From the NCBI RefSeq assembly GCF_001426865.1, contig NZ_LMFO01000031.1, positions 1-64,000 of the forward strand: a stretch of DNA of 64,000 nucleotides. Direction: 5' to 3'. Source of the stretch: Paenibacillus sp. Root52. GTDB lineage: Bacteria > Bacillota > Bacilli > Paenibacillales > Paenibacillaceae. This document shows positions 26,646 to 35,112 of the stretch, piece after piece. Each line of letters opens with the position of its first letter. Within the stretch, counting starts at the first letter, position 1. The notes beneath the pieces were generated by a model that worked only from the letters and a program-made list of their open reading frames with translations, made no database searches and was not told the origin of the DNA. The translations under genes were made by a program, and so were the position numbers.

Positions 26646-27143
26646 ATGAGTCGAACAGCGAAGCGATGCAAGAAAAAAACGCATCCATCAACTAAATATG
26701 CAAACCGCCGCCAACCTCGTCGTTCCTGCCGCGCTAAATTGCTGAAACCCCCTTGTTCCCGGATTACGCGTCCTCGGTGCAAGCAGGGTACTTCCTCACA
26801 TATCAAACTCCCTGGTGCTACTCACTGTTTTACCGAGCATACGTATGTCGGAGCCGTGACCCAAAATACGACCCAACCTCTGCCGGCACAGGATACCTCA
26901 TCGCTCAGCATGTACACATATGGCATCGTGAACCGGGGTGAACATCCGGCCCTTGTGCAGATTCAAGTCAGCCCCAATGCCGTGGATTATGCCGTGGACA
27001 GCCAGGAGGTGATCGCGGGAGGTCAGACGAAGGCTTTGGTGCCACAGCGATTTTTACACTATACCCGGCTGGTTATTCAATCGGTTCAGCCAGATCAACC
27101 AACAAGGCTCGATGTTTATTTTCAGGCACAACGTGTGCGGTAA
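26646..27143 (+). CDS. Basic Cys-containing protein with DUF6385-like C-terminus
   Basis: 165 residues in two parts. The first ~55 are strongly basic with scattered Cys (KRCKKKTHPSTKYANRRQPR, then RSCRAK, KPPCSR, RPRCKQG), reminiscent of spore-coat proteins such as CotG-type basic segments. The rest (about 85-165) matches the C-terminal domain of the next gene product: YGIVNRGEHPALVQIQVSPN, then LVPQRFLHYTRLVIQS and a final DVYFQAQ. I identify that domain as DUF6385-like from memory. AAGGGGA precedes the ATG. The next gene follows after 45 bp. It is likely a component of a surface layer or spore coat. Confidence 0.75.
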   Translation: MSRTAKRCKKKTHPSTKYANRRQPRRSCRAKLLKPPCSRITRPRCKQGTSSHIKLPGATHCFTEHTYVGAVTQNTTQPLPAQDTSSLSMYTYGIVNRGEHPALVQIQVSPNAVDYAVDSQEVIAGGQTKALVPQRFLHYTRLVIQSVQPDQPTRLDVYFQAQRVR

Positions 27144-27188
27144 AGGGGTATATCAAGACAGATATGACCAGGGAGGAGGACGAGGCGC

Positions 27189-28721
27189 ATGCCTAACTTT
27201 ACAACGTTTAATACCAATCCCGATAACTTGCGAACCTTGATCTTCGGTCAGGATAGCACGGGGACAGCTCAACCTGTCAGAACCGATACAAGCGGCAATG
27301 TGGTCGGTATTATTTTGGACGGGACAATCAGTAACATCTCAGGTTTGACTACCGTTACGATTAATGCAGGAACGATTACGAACATTCTCAACGGAACCAT
27401 TACAAGTGTCCTTGGAGCAACGATTACAGCTGGTACCATCAATAGTGTGCTGGGAGCTACAGTGACGGCGGGAACACTGACCAATTTATTGAATGGTACA
27501 ATCACCAGCGTGCTAGGAGCAACGATCACGGCAGGAACGCTATCGAACCTGTTGGATGGTACGATCACGAGTGTACTTGGGGCAACCATTACAGCGGGAA
27601 CGATTACGAGTGTGCTCGGTGCGACCGTCACAGCAGGAACGCTGACCAACCTGTTGAACGGTACGATCACGAGTGTCCTTGGAGCAACGATTACAGCCGG
27701 AACGATCACCAGTGTACTCGGCGCGACGGTAACGGCAGGAACGTTGACGAACCTGTTGAATGGTACAATCACGAGTGTGCTTGGTGCGACCATCACAGCG
27801 GGAACGATTACGAGTGTACTCGGTGCGACGGTAACGGCAGGGACGTTGACGAACCTGTTGAATGGTACGATCACAAGTGTGCTTGGTGCGACCATCACAG
27901 CGGGAACGATTACGAGTGTCCTCGGTGCGACGGTAACGGCAGGGACGCTGACGAACCTGTTGAACGGTACGATCACGAGTGTGCTTGGTGCAACCATCAC
28001 AGCGGGTACGATTAGCAGTGTGCTTGGAGCAACGATTACCGCGGGAACACTGAGCAATTTGCTTAATGGTACGATCACAAGCGTTCTGGGAGCGACCATC
28101 ACGGCAGGGACGTTAAACAACTTGCTGAATGGTACGATTACAAGTGTATTAGGAGCAACGATTACCGCAGGAACGTTAACTAACTTGCTGAACGGCACCA
28201 TTACTAGCGTACTCGGAGCAACCGTGACTGCCGGAACGTTAACGAACTTACTGAACGGTACGATCACAAGTGTTCTGGGAGCAACCATCACGGCAGGAAC
28301 ATTGACCAATCTGCTCAATGGAACCATTACCAGTGTGCTTGGCGCAACCATTACAGCGGGAACGCTGAGCAGCGTAACTTCTATATCACAGAAGAGCTTT
28401 CAGGAATCACAGCTTATTGGTACACCTACCGCGAATGCTTTTACAGCCCTTCCAGCAGTGACCACCAGTGTATTCGGAACGTATTCCTTCTTCGTATATA
28501 ATCGAGGCCCAGGAGTCAATCGGGTCGATGCCCGCGTTGAGATCAGTGCTAACGGAACGAACTGGTACACCGATGTAACAACCGTCACAGGCATATTATC
28601 TGGATCGGTGGATGTATTGGTGCCACAGCGATTTCTCAAATATACACGCCTATCCTATCGTTCCAGTCTCGTCGGATCACCCACGACAATTGATGTCATC
28701 TTCAATGGACAAGGCACATAA
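27189..28721 (+). CDS. Large repeat protein with DUF6385-like C-terminal domain
   Basis: 510 residues. A short N-terminal region (TFNTNPDNLRTLIFGQDSTG, QPVRTDTSGNVVG) leads into about 360 residues (46-410) built from short units such as TITSVLGATITAG and TVTAGTLTNLLNG, with a dominant 34-residue (102-bp) period. It contains no Lys, Cys or aromatic residues and much Thr, Gly, Ala, Leu and Ile, which suggests a beta-solenoid or filament stalk. The C-terminal ~90 residues (FFVYNRGPGVNRVDARVEIS, LVPQRFLKYTRLSYRSS) repeat the domain of the preceding protein. GGGAGGAGG precedes the ATG. The abundant Thr would be candidate O-glycosylation sites for the enzymes encoded next. Confidence 0.85.
   Translation: MPNFTTFNTNPDNLRTLIFGQDSTGTAQPVRTDTSGNVVGIILDGTISNISGLTTVTINAGTITNILNGTITSVLGATITAGTINSVLGATVTAGTLTNLLNGTITSVLGATITAGTLSNLLDGTITSVLGATITAGTITSVLGATVTAGTLTNLLNGTITSVLGATITAGTITSVLGATVTAGTLTNLLNGTITSVLGATITAGTITSVLGATVTAGTLTNLLNGTITSVLGATITAGTITSVLGATVTAGTLTNLLNGTITSVLGATITAGTISSVLGATITAGTLSNLLNGTITSVLGATITAGTLNNLLNGTITSVLGATITAGTLTNLLNGTITSVLGATVTAGTLTNLLNGTITSVLGATITAGTLTNLLNGTITSVLGATITAGTLSSVTSISQKSFQESQLIGTPTANAFTALPAVTTSVFGTYSFFVYNRGPGVNRVDARVEISANGTNWYTDVTTVTGILSGSVDVLVPQRFLKYTRLSYRSSLVGSPTTIDVIFNGQGT
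27380..28376 (+). repeat. Tandem 102-bp coding repeats
   Basis: About 1 kb of in-phase repeats within the surface-protein gene. Four or five central copies (about 27590-28010) are nearly identical at DNA level (for example ACGATCACGAGTGT, GCGACGGTAACGGCAGG), while the outer copies differ at many synonymous sites, as expected from recent expansion or gene conversion in the middle. Confidence 0.88.
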
Positions 28722-28803
28722 CCCGATCGATCATCATATAGGTACATGGAGTCCGCTTTTGTGGGCTTCATGTATTTTTTTTGGCATAGGAGGTGATGGT
28801 GCT

Positions 28804-31077
28804 GTGAAGCAAGGGTTAGTCGGAATCCACATGATTGTGCAAAATGAAGAACATTACCTGCCCCGTTGTCTGGGCAGCTTCCAATCACTTGCAAGTGAAT
28901 GCTTTGTTACAGATACCGGCTCCATAGATCGCACGGTTGAGATTGCTGGACAACATCAGGCAACGGTGCTGCATGCGAAGTGGGATGAGGATTTTGCTTC
29001 TGCCCGTAATATCAGTCTGCCGCTGGCGAGTACGGACTGGATTCTGTGTGTGGATGCGGATGAATATGCCGTAGAAGGGATTGATGAGCTACTTGCGTTC
29101 CTTCCAACGGTTGAGCCTAGCATCACCAAATTACGAGTCACCATAATCAATCGAATCGGCGAACAGGAGCAAGCGAACGTGTTGTTTCAGCCTGTCCGTC
29201 TCTTCCGAGCAGGTCGAGGATACCGGTACAACGGACGGATCCATGAACAGCTCTTTCGTGGCACCACAGGAGATAAGGATAGGGCGATAACTGCGGGTGC
29301 AAGTGTAGAAAGCGAGCTGCCTACTGAAATAGCAAAAGGTGTATTCGTGGAGCAGGAACCTCTCGCTCCATTAGTTATCATGCATGACGGTTACTTGCCG
29401 TCTACTATGGCGACCGGACACAAACCACGTCGCAATCTCAAGCTGTTACAGAAGCAGCTTGCAGAACAACCAGAGCATCCTTTTCACCTCTATAATCTCG
29501 GTGTGACGTACTGCCAGCTTGGACATGTGGAGAGGGCGACAGAAGCATTCGCGCAATCTCTTCAATCTACTCCGCTGGAAGCCCCTTATCGTCCAACCTT
29601 AGTTCGAGACTATGGGAAGGTGCTTATCGTGCTGGAACGTTATGATGAAGCACATGGACTTCTGGCTGCGGAGAGACAGCATTATTGGGGCTATGCGGAT
29701 CTGCATCTATTGTTCGGGGAGACGTTGCAGCAGCAGGGTTTGGAAGAACGCGCATATCAGGTTTACGCAGAAGCAGTTGAGCATCATACAGACAATGGAA
29801 CATCAGAGAACATAGCGAAGATTGAATTGCAGAGCACTAGCGATAAAGGACATGGGGTTCAATCCGAGCCAGCTTATGTTACAGAGCAAGGTTCGACTAC
29901 CTATAAACCCTATACAGCGATGGGGCGGTTAGCACAGAAAAAAGGATTCCTGCAAGAAGCAGCTCAATTGTATAAGCTTGCGTTAGCTAAAATGCCAACC
30001 TATACACCAGCGTGGAGAGGTTTGGCTGATGTGCTGCAACAGTCTGGTGAGCCAGATAAACGGATTGCTGAACAATTGCAGATGCAATGGAAAGAGGGAC
30101 TGCAACGAGAGGACGTTGAAGTTAATCATCGCATAACGGAGGTTGTTCAAGCGCTTGCCTCCTGCGGAGCATACGAACAGGCACTTCACCTTCTGCAAGA
30201 ACAGGATCGCAACCATGGCATACCGGAAGCTGACCTCGTGCACTGGATGTTGTGTGTGAACAGGGTGTCCGCAGTGCAAGAATGGGCGGAAAGGCAGTAT
30301 AGGGATGGGGAAGATCATCTTGTATTTAAAGCGTCTGAGCTGAAAATGGACTGGGCAGTAGCGTGCTGGGCTCATGGCTCAGTGTTATCATCCTCATTTC
30401 TAGCTGTAATTGACCCAGAGGAAAGCTCTACATGGAGAGCATTGGACAGTCTACTTTGCGATCAGGATAAGTACATTATTCAGCAAGACGGAGATAGCCA
30501 AAAGATAATTACATCGCAAGTTGCAGCAGGCGTACGAACATTAGCAAAAACAATCATAGAACGGGCTGTACAGACAGGACAGTTATCCCTTGCGAAACGG
30601 TTGCATATGAAGATCGCAGAGCTGTATGTGGAACCTCATGAACGTTCATTGCACAAGCAATGGATCGCCGAGGTGCTGTATCGCACCGGATATACGATGG
30701 CAGCAGCCGAGATGTTAATTCAGTGTATGGCAGAAGGGGAGCTACAGGCGCAGAGTCTATTTATTCTGGGGGAAACGGTATATACCAGAGGGCATTACGA
30801 TCAAGCTCTAGTTCTGTTTCAACAAGCGCTGGAGCAAGAACCAGGATTACAGCGAGCCAGAGCAGGTGCATCTCTCTGTTATTTACAATTGGCTAAGGAG
30901 GTCATAGAGCAGGAGGTAACACGTTCTCCTTCCGTTGCTGAACTGAAAGCTCAATTGACGGTGCTGGAGCAAAAATTGCGACTTGCTGAGGGGCTTCCTT
31001 GGCGTACGGTCTTCCATGCAAAGGAAAGGAGGAATCATGTTGCCGAACAATCTCATTTCGCTATGCATGATCGTTAA
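28804..31077 (+). CDS. Family-2 glycosyltransferase with TPR repeats (1 of 3)
   Basis: 757 residues. The N-terminal GT-A domain has GIHMIVQNEEHYLPRCLGSF, TDTGSIDRTVEIA, WDEDFASARNISL and the metal-binding DxD in CVDADEY, then RIHEQLF. The rest is helical with TPR-like repeats (HLYNLGVTYCQLGHVERATEAFAQSL, YDQALVLFQQALEQEPGLQRARAG). The same layout occurs in SunS-type and other protein glycosyltransferases. GTG 28804, ten bases after AGGAGG, is chosen; upstream sequence in this frame overlaps the repeat gene. It ends 41 bp inside the next gene. It probably transfers a sugar to the surface proteins encoded beside it. Confidence 0.88.
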   Translation: MKQGLVGIHMIVQNEEHYLPRCLGSFQSLASECFVTDTGSIDRTVEIAGQHQATVLHAKWDEDFASARNISLPLASTDWILCVDADEYAVEGIDELLAFLPTVEPSITKLRVTIINRIGEQEQANVLFQPVRLFRAGRGYRYNGRIHEQLFRGTTGDKDRAITAGASVESELPTEIAKGVFVEQEPLAPLVIMHDGYLPSTMATGHKPRRNLKLLQKQLAEQPEHPFHLYNLGVTYCQLGHVERATEAFAQSLQSTPLEAPYRPTLVRDYGKVLIVLERYDEAHGLLAAERQHYWGYADLHLLFGETLQQQGLEERAYQVYAEAVEHHTDNGTSENIAKIELQSTSDKGHGVQSEPAYVTEQGSTTYKPYTAMGRLAQKKGFLQEAAQLYKLALAKMPTYTPAWRGLADVLQQSGEPDKRIAEQLQMQWKEGLQREDVEVNHRITEVVQALASCGAYEQALHLLQEQDRNHGIPEADLVHWMLCVNRVSAVQEWAERQYRDGEDHLVFKASELKMDWAVACWAHGSVLSSSFLAVIDPEESSTWRALDSLLCDQDKYIIQQDGDSQKIITSQVAAGVRTLAKTIIERAVQTGQLSLAKRLHMKIAELYVEPHERSLHKQWIAEVLYRTGYTMAAAEMLIQCMAEGELQAQSLFILGETVYTRGHYDQALVLFQQALEQEPGLQRARAGASLCYLQLAKEVIEQEVTRSPSVAELKAQLTVLEQKLRLAEGLPWRTVFHAKERRNHVAEQSHFAMHDR

Positions 31078-32935
31078 GGATGAGGAACAATGGCTGCCTC
31101 AATGCTTGGACAGTGTGCAAGCAGCGGTCGATGAAATCATTATTGTAGACACAGGTTCCTCAGATCGCAGTGTAGCGATTGTGGAGTCGTATGGAGCAAT
31201 GGTTGTGCATTTGGCGTGGAGCGATGATTTTGCCGCGGCACGTAATGCTGGACTCGCGCGAGCTTCCGGCGATTGGATTCTCTTTCTGGATGCGGATGAA
31301 GCACTGGATCAGGTTGCTCAGGAGCAGATCAGGAGCTGGACGGCAGTCAGCGGATGTGACGGATTGTTTTTAAATATCCATAACTATACAGGTTCGGGTC
31401 AGCAAGGGGCTACCGTTAATCCGGTGTTGAGACTATTTAGAAATGCGCCGGAACATCGGTTCGAAGGGCGGATACACGAACAGATCGCGGCATCTATCTG
31501 CCGGAAGAATCCAGAGGCTGCGTTTCACCTAACCGATATGGTCATCCATCATTATGGCTACCAGACAGCTGTGGTGGAGCACAAAGACAAAGTGAATCGC
31601 AATTTACGTCTGTTAGAACAAGCGGTCAAGGAAGAGCCGGATCAGCCGTTTCATCATTATAATCTGGGTGTCGAATATTTGCGTCTAGGTGAAGCGGAGC
31701 GGGCGCTAAAGACATTTGGTGTGGCTAAGGCGGGCATTGATCCAACGGTAACTAGCTATGCACATCTGCTATGCAAGTATGAGATTCGATGTCTGGAGTA
31801 TCTGAATCGCTGGCAGGAGGCATTGGAGCATATTGATGCAGCGCTGGAGCTATTCCCGGATTATACGGACTTACTCCATCATCGCGGGGTATGTGAAGAT
31901 GCGCTTGGACATGTAGAGAAGGCAGAGTTCTGGCTACGTGAAGCTATTCGGTTGGGAGCGCCGCCGCCGATGTACCATACCGAAGAAGGTCTCGGAACAT
32001 ATCAGACGTGGTACACGCTGGGCAGATTGCTGGAGGGGAAGGCAGATCTGGAGGGTGCAGTAGATGCCTACGTAGAGGCTGTTCGTGCCCAATCGAGCCT
32101 GTTGCCCCCGCTATACCGAATATTCCGTATCATGCGGGTATCGGGACAAGAGCAGCAGATCCCCGAGCTGATTAGAGAACGCTTTGCACTGGAATCGGAA
32201 GAAGCGATATACAAAGTGCTGGGTGTGATGGAGCAAAGTCGCTGTTATGAGGCAGCAGTCGAGTGGATAGCGGAACTTTCATCATCGGCAGATCCAGTTG
32301 AGAAGCGAGAACGACTATCCATGGCAGAGGCTCTGCTTCAGATTCAACGTGGGAAATGGAAGGCTGCCAGACTCAAACTGGAGCCAATTCAGCGTAAAAA
32401 AGGTCTGTACGCAGAGCAAGCATCCAGCTGGCTCGATCGATTACATTGGGCTCAAGGAAGATCCATAGAAGGTAAGGATGAACTATGCAATTGGCTGTAT
32501 CGTCATTCCCAGCCGGATGGACTAGGAGGAGAAAGGCATGAAGGCAAGGCTGAGGACAGTAACACACCTGTGACCAAAGGGGAATCAGCTAACGGCGGGT
32601 ATGACGGATGGCAGGCATTTGGGTTGCTGATGGAAGGATGTGTGCAATCAGGTCAATGGCAGGAGCTTCATACACTCATTCAGATGGGTCGGCAACAGCT
32701 CGCGACTGGGGTCTCACCGGGGGGAGAGACGCGTCAGGAGCAAGCAGAGGAGCCTTTTGCCGGGGTAGCTAATACGGTAGCGGGTACGAGTTGGCTGGTT
32801 CGTGGGCTCGTGAGTGCTGCAGATGAACAGCTCCGTGAGTGGAGTGAAGGAATAAATGGACAACGGCAGCAGTGTTGGCCGCTGGTGCAACGGCTTCGAT
32901 TGGAATTGCCGGGGCCGGATGGTTTCGGGTCATAA
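31037..32935 (+). CDS. Family-2 glycosyltransferase with TPR repeats (2 of 3)
   Basis: 632 residues. GT-A domain: ISLCMIVKDEEQWLPQCLDS, IIIVDTGSSDRSVAI, WSDDFAAARNAGLARASGDW, DxD in FLDADEA, then LRLFRN and EGRIHEQI; a TPR region follows (FHHYNLGVEYLRLGEAERALKTF, LEHIDAALELFPDYTDLLHHRG). ATG 31037 has AAAGGAGGAA upstream. The start is inside the preceding gene, indicating coupled translation. Similar in plan but not identical to genes 1 and 3, so these are old paralogues likely acting in sequence on one glycan or on different targets. Acceptor and donor unknown. Confidence 0.88.
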   Translation: MLPNNLISLCMIVKDEEQWLPQCLDSVQAAVDEIIIVDTGSSDRSVAIVESYGAMVVHLAWSDDFAAARNAGLARASGDWILFLDADEALDQVAQEQIRSWTAVSGCDGLFLNIHNYTGSGQQGATVNPVLRLFRNAPEHRFEGRIHEQIAASICRKNPEAAFHLTDMVIHHYGYQTAVVEHKDKVNRNLRLLEQAVKEEPDQPFHHYNLGVEYLRLGEAERALKTFGVAKAGIDPTVTSYAHLLCKYEIRCLEYLNRWQEALEHIDAALELFPDYTDLLHHRGVCEDALGHVEKAEFWLREAIRLGAPPPMYHTEEGLGTYQTWYTLGRLLEGKADLEGAVDAYVEAVRAQSSLLPPLYRIFRIMRVSGQEQQIPELIRERFALESEEAIYKVLGVMEQSRCYEAAVEWIAELSSSADPVEKRERLSMAEALLQIQRGKWKAARLKLEPIQRKKGLYAEQASSWLDRLHWAQGRSIEGKDELCNWLYRHSQPDGLGGERHEGKAEDSNTPVTKGESANGGYDGWQAFGLLMEGCVQSGQWQELHTLIQMGRQQLATGVSPGGETRQEQAEEPFAGVANTVAGTSWLVRGLVSAADEQLREWSEGINGQRQQCWPLVQRLRLELPGPDGFGS

Positions 32936-32968
32936 GTAGAGTAGAGGTGGATAAGGGCGGGGATAAAC

Positions 32969-35005
32969 ATGCGGATGGGAATCAGCTTATGCATGATCGT
33001 TAAGGATGAAGCGCAGCATCTTGAGCGGTGTCTGGACGCAGTCCGTGATGTGGTCGATGAGATCATCGTTGTGGACACAGGATCAACCGATGATACGCCT
33101 GATATTGCCCGTCGCTACGGTGCAATCGTAATGCATGCCACCTGGTCGGGGGATTTCGCTAGAGCACGCAACCAATCCCTCGCCTTAGCGACAAATCCGT
33201 GGATTTTAGTGCTGGATGCAGATGAAGTATGGCTGCCAACCGAGTCAATGCATACTGAGATGGGGCGTCTAGTATCAAGGGATCAGGATGAGATATGGGG
33301 ATATTGGATACAAGTGACGAGCCTGCTCGGTCACTCCGGTGAAGAACGAGTAACAGATATGGTGTGTCGTCTATTTCGGAACGATCCTCGGATTGCCTTT
33401 AAAGGGACGATTCATGAAGAGGTCGCTTCTTCTATCTATGCCTTCGCACCACAGGGGATTGCAGCGTGTGAGCTAGAGATTCTACATGATGGATATCTAG
33501 ATAGGGTCATTATGAGCAAAAATAAAATAGAGCGGAATATGCGGTTAATCCGCTCCGCTCTGAATCAAACCCCAGACCAACCTGAATTGTTGTATGCACT
33601 CGCTGCCGAGTGGTTTCAACAAGGAAATTATGAGGAAGCATTGCGGTTATTAGTTCCTCTACTAGCAGAACTAGAACCAGGGTGTGGCTACCACTCTGAT
33701 CTGGTGCTCAAGACGGCGTATGCCTGGCGAGAATACGGACATCCCGAACGGGCGCTAGCTATTGTGCAAGCCTGGGCACCGGTGTATGAGGACTTTCCTG
33801 ATCTGTTGGAGCTTGGAGCTGTGCTCCAGCTGGATCTGGGACATGAAGAAGATGCGCTGGATTGGTTGCGACATGCCAAGTCCGTTGCTGGATCAGGCTC
33901 AAAGTACACGTCCGTTTCGGGAGCTGGATCATATCGCAGCTTGATCTTAGAAGGCATGGCGTATGAACAGCTAGGTCAGTGGCAGCAGGCAGAAGAAGCC
34001 TACACTGCCGCAATTGCGACCAAGTCAGACAGCGTGGCCGCATGGCAACGGCTACTGTGGTTAGCTGCGGTTACGGAGCGGCCTAACGCGGTGGCACGCG
34101 TTGTTGCAAGGCATCACCTGCCATTAGTGGCATGGCAGGTGATGCTCCAGACTGCGCTGGATGCACACCGGCCAGAATGGCTGTTGCGCCATGCAGGCTC
34201 GCTCGCCGGTGTGATGCAGGCACAGCCGCTGGCATCGGGGCTTGCACTGGCTCAGCTCGGCGAAGATGCTGCCGCCGAGGTGGCGCTGCGCCCTTGGGCG
34301 TCGCATGCGCAGCACGGGCCAGCAGCAACGCTGGCGCTGTGGGCGCTCGCCTGCAAGCGGCGTGGTTTGCCTGCCGCAGCGTCAGGCGAGGCAGGCGATG
34401 CAGCAGGTGATGTAGGCGCATTAGCAGGCGAGGCAACAGGTGGTGCGCGTGCCGCTGGCCTCGCTCACCGCCATGGGGCTGCAGCGCAGTGGCCTGCGGC
34501 AGCCTGCGCGAGCCCGGCGCAAGCGCCGCAGGCCGCCGTGCACGCCGCCGCCGATGCGCTTGCGCGCACGGGCGCCTGGCCAGCGTGGCTGCGCCTGCTG
34601 GCGGCGATGCCGCCCGGCGCTGCACCGGCGCTGCTCGCGGCGCTTGCGCCTGCGGCACGCTGCGGGGTGCTGCGCGCACCCGCGAGCGTCCGCGAAGGGC
34701 TGCTTCAGATCTGCGGCGGCGAGCCTCCAGCCGCAGGGCAGCCCTTCGCGGACGAAGTGCCCGCCGCCATCCGCACAGCGGAGGCACTTGTGGCGGGCAC
34801 GCTCGCGTTGCTCGCAGGGCGGCGGCATGCCGCGCGTGCATGGGCCGAACTGGCCCAGCGCAGCTCGCTGCAAGCCACCGCCGCAGGCCGCCCGGCGACG
34901 ACCGTTACGCCGGGCGTACGTGCATTGTTGCGCCTGACAGCTCCTGGCGCAACCACTGCTGACAGCTATGCAGCGCAATGCCAGCTGCTGTGGGTACACT
35001 TATAG
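32969..35005 (+). CDS. Family-2 glycosyltransferase with TPR and GC-rich Ala-rich tail (3 of 3)
   Basis: 678 residues. The first ~230 are a GT-A domain (GISLCMIVKDEAQHLERCLD, IIVVDTGSTDDTPDIARRYG, WSGDFARARN, DxD in VLDADEV, KGTIHEEV). TPR-like helices follow up to about residue 385. From about 34130 the base composition changes abruptly: most of 34200-34920 is over 70 percent GC, up to about 80 percent near 34500-34560, and encodes an alanine-rich sequence (LACKRRGLPAAASGEAGDAA, PAWLRLLAAMPPGAAPALL). The tail still looks weakly helical-repeat-like. Neighbouring genes are near 50 percent GC. The frame stays open to a TAG-like end at 35005, followed by MITE copy C. Confidence 0.83.
   Translation: MRMGISLCMIVKDEAQHLERCLDAVRDVVDEIIVVDTGSTDDTPDIARRYGAIVMHATWSGDFARARNQSLALATNPWILVLDADEVWLPTESMHTEMGRLVSRDQDEIWGYWIQVTSLLGHSGEERVTDMVCRLFRNDPRIAFKGTIHEEVASSIYAFAPQGIAACELEILHDGYLDRVIMSKNKIERNMRLIRSALNQTPDQPELLYALAAEWFQQGNYEEALRLLVPLLAELEPGCGYHSDLVLKTAYAWREYGHPERALAIVQAWAPVYEDFPDLLELGAVLQLDLGHEEDALDWLRHAKSVAGSGSKYTSVSGAGSYRSLILEGMAYEQLGQWQQAEEAYTAAIATKSDSVAAWQRLLWLAAVTERPNAVARVVARHHLPLVAWQVMLQTALDAHRPEWLLRHAGSLAGVMQAQPLASGLALAQLGEDAAAEVALRPWASHAQHGPAATLALWALACKRRGLPAAASGEAGDAAGDVGALAGEATGGARAAGLAHRHGAAAQWPAAACASPAQAPQAAVHAAADALARTGAWPAWLRLLAAMPPGAAPALLAALAPAARCGVLRAPASVREGLLQICGGEPPAAGQPFADEVPAAIRTAEALVAGTLALLAGRRHAARAWAELAQRSSLQATAAGRPATTVTPGVRALLRLTAPGATTADSYAAQCQLLWVHL
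34130..34975 (+). other. Very GC-rich segment inside the third glycosyltransferase gene
   Basis: Line-by-line counts give 70 percent GC at 34201-34260, 82 percent at 34501-34560 and 77 percent at 34861-34920, against roughly half in the 5' part. It includes a perfect 17-bp inverted repeat: 34687-34703 and 34738-34754 (CGTCCGCGAAGGGCTGC and its complement), with a CTGCGGC/GCCGCAG pair nested inside. Several long shadow frames occur here for compositional reasons. Confidence 0.85.
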
Positions 35006-35007
35006 AG

Positions 35008-35084
35008 GGTGTTCCCAAAGTCCGCTACTCCATTTCAATATTCATCCCATCTTCTCGGTACCGAAAACCGATCTGTTTGAACAC
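35008..35084. repeat. MITE-like repeat, internally deleted copy C
   Basis: A 77-bp version: the left end (GGTGTTCCCAAAGTCCGCT) joins directly to the right part (ACTCCATTT ... CATCCCATCTTCTCGGTACC, then CTGTTTGAACAC). The junction falls at TCCGCT, which occurs at both ends of the missing segment in copy B. It lies between the convergent glycosyltransferase and methyltransferase genes. Confidence 0.8.
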
Positions 35085-35112
35085 GCACTTATAGATCCCG
35101 GCGTTCAATCGG

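Noticed and set aside
27269-28351. Long minus-strand open frame (360 codons) opposite the repeat protein
   Set aside because: It exists because the 102-bp repeats keep the antisense frame free of stops; it has no ribosome binding site and only reflects the plus-strand repeat.
27380-28376. CRISPR-like array of repeats
   Set aside because: The repeats are contiguous, in frame, without unique spacers, and encode a periodic protein; no cas genes are nearby.
34083-34999. Several overlapping Arg/Ala-rich open frames on both strands
   Set aside because: They arise from the very high GC content within the third glycosyltransferase gene; none has a ribosome binding site or recognisable domain.
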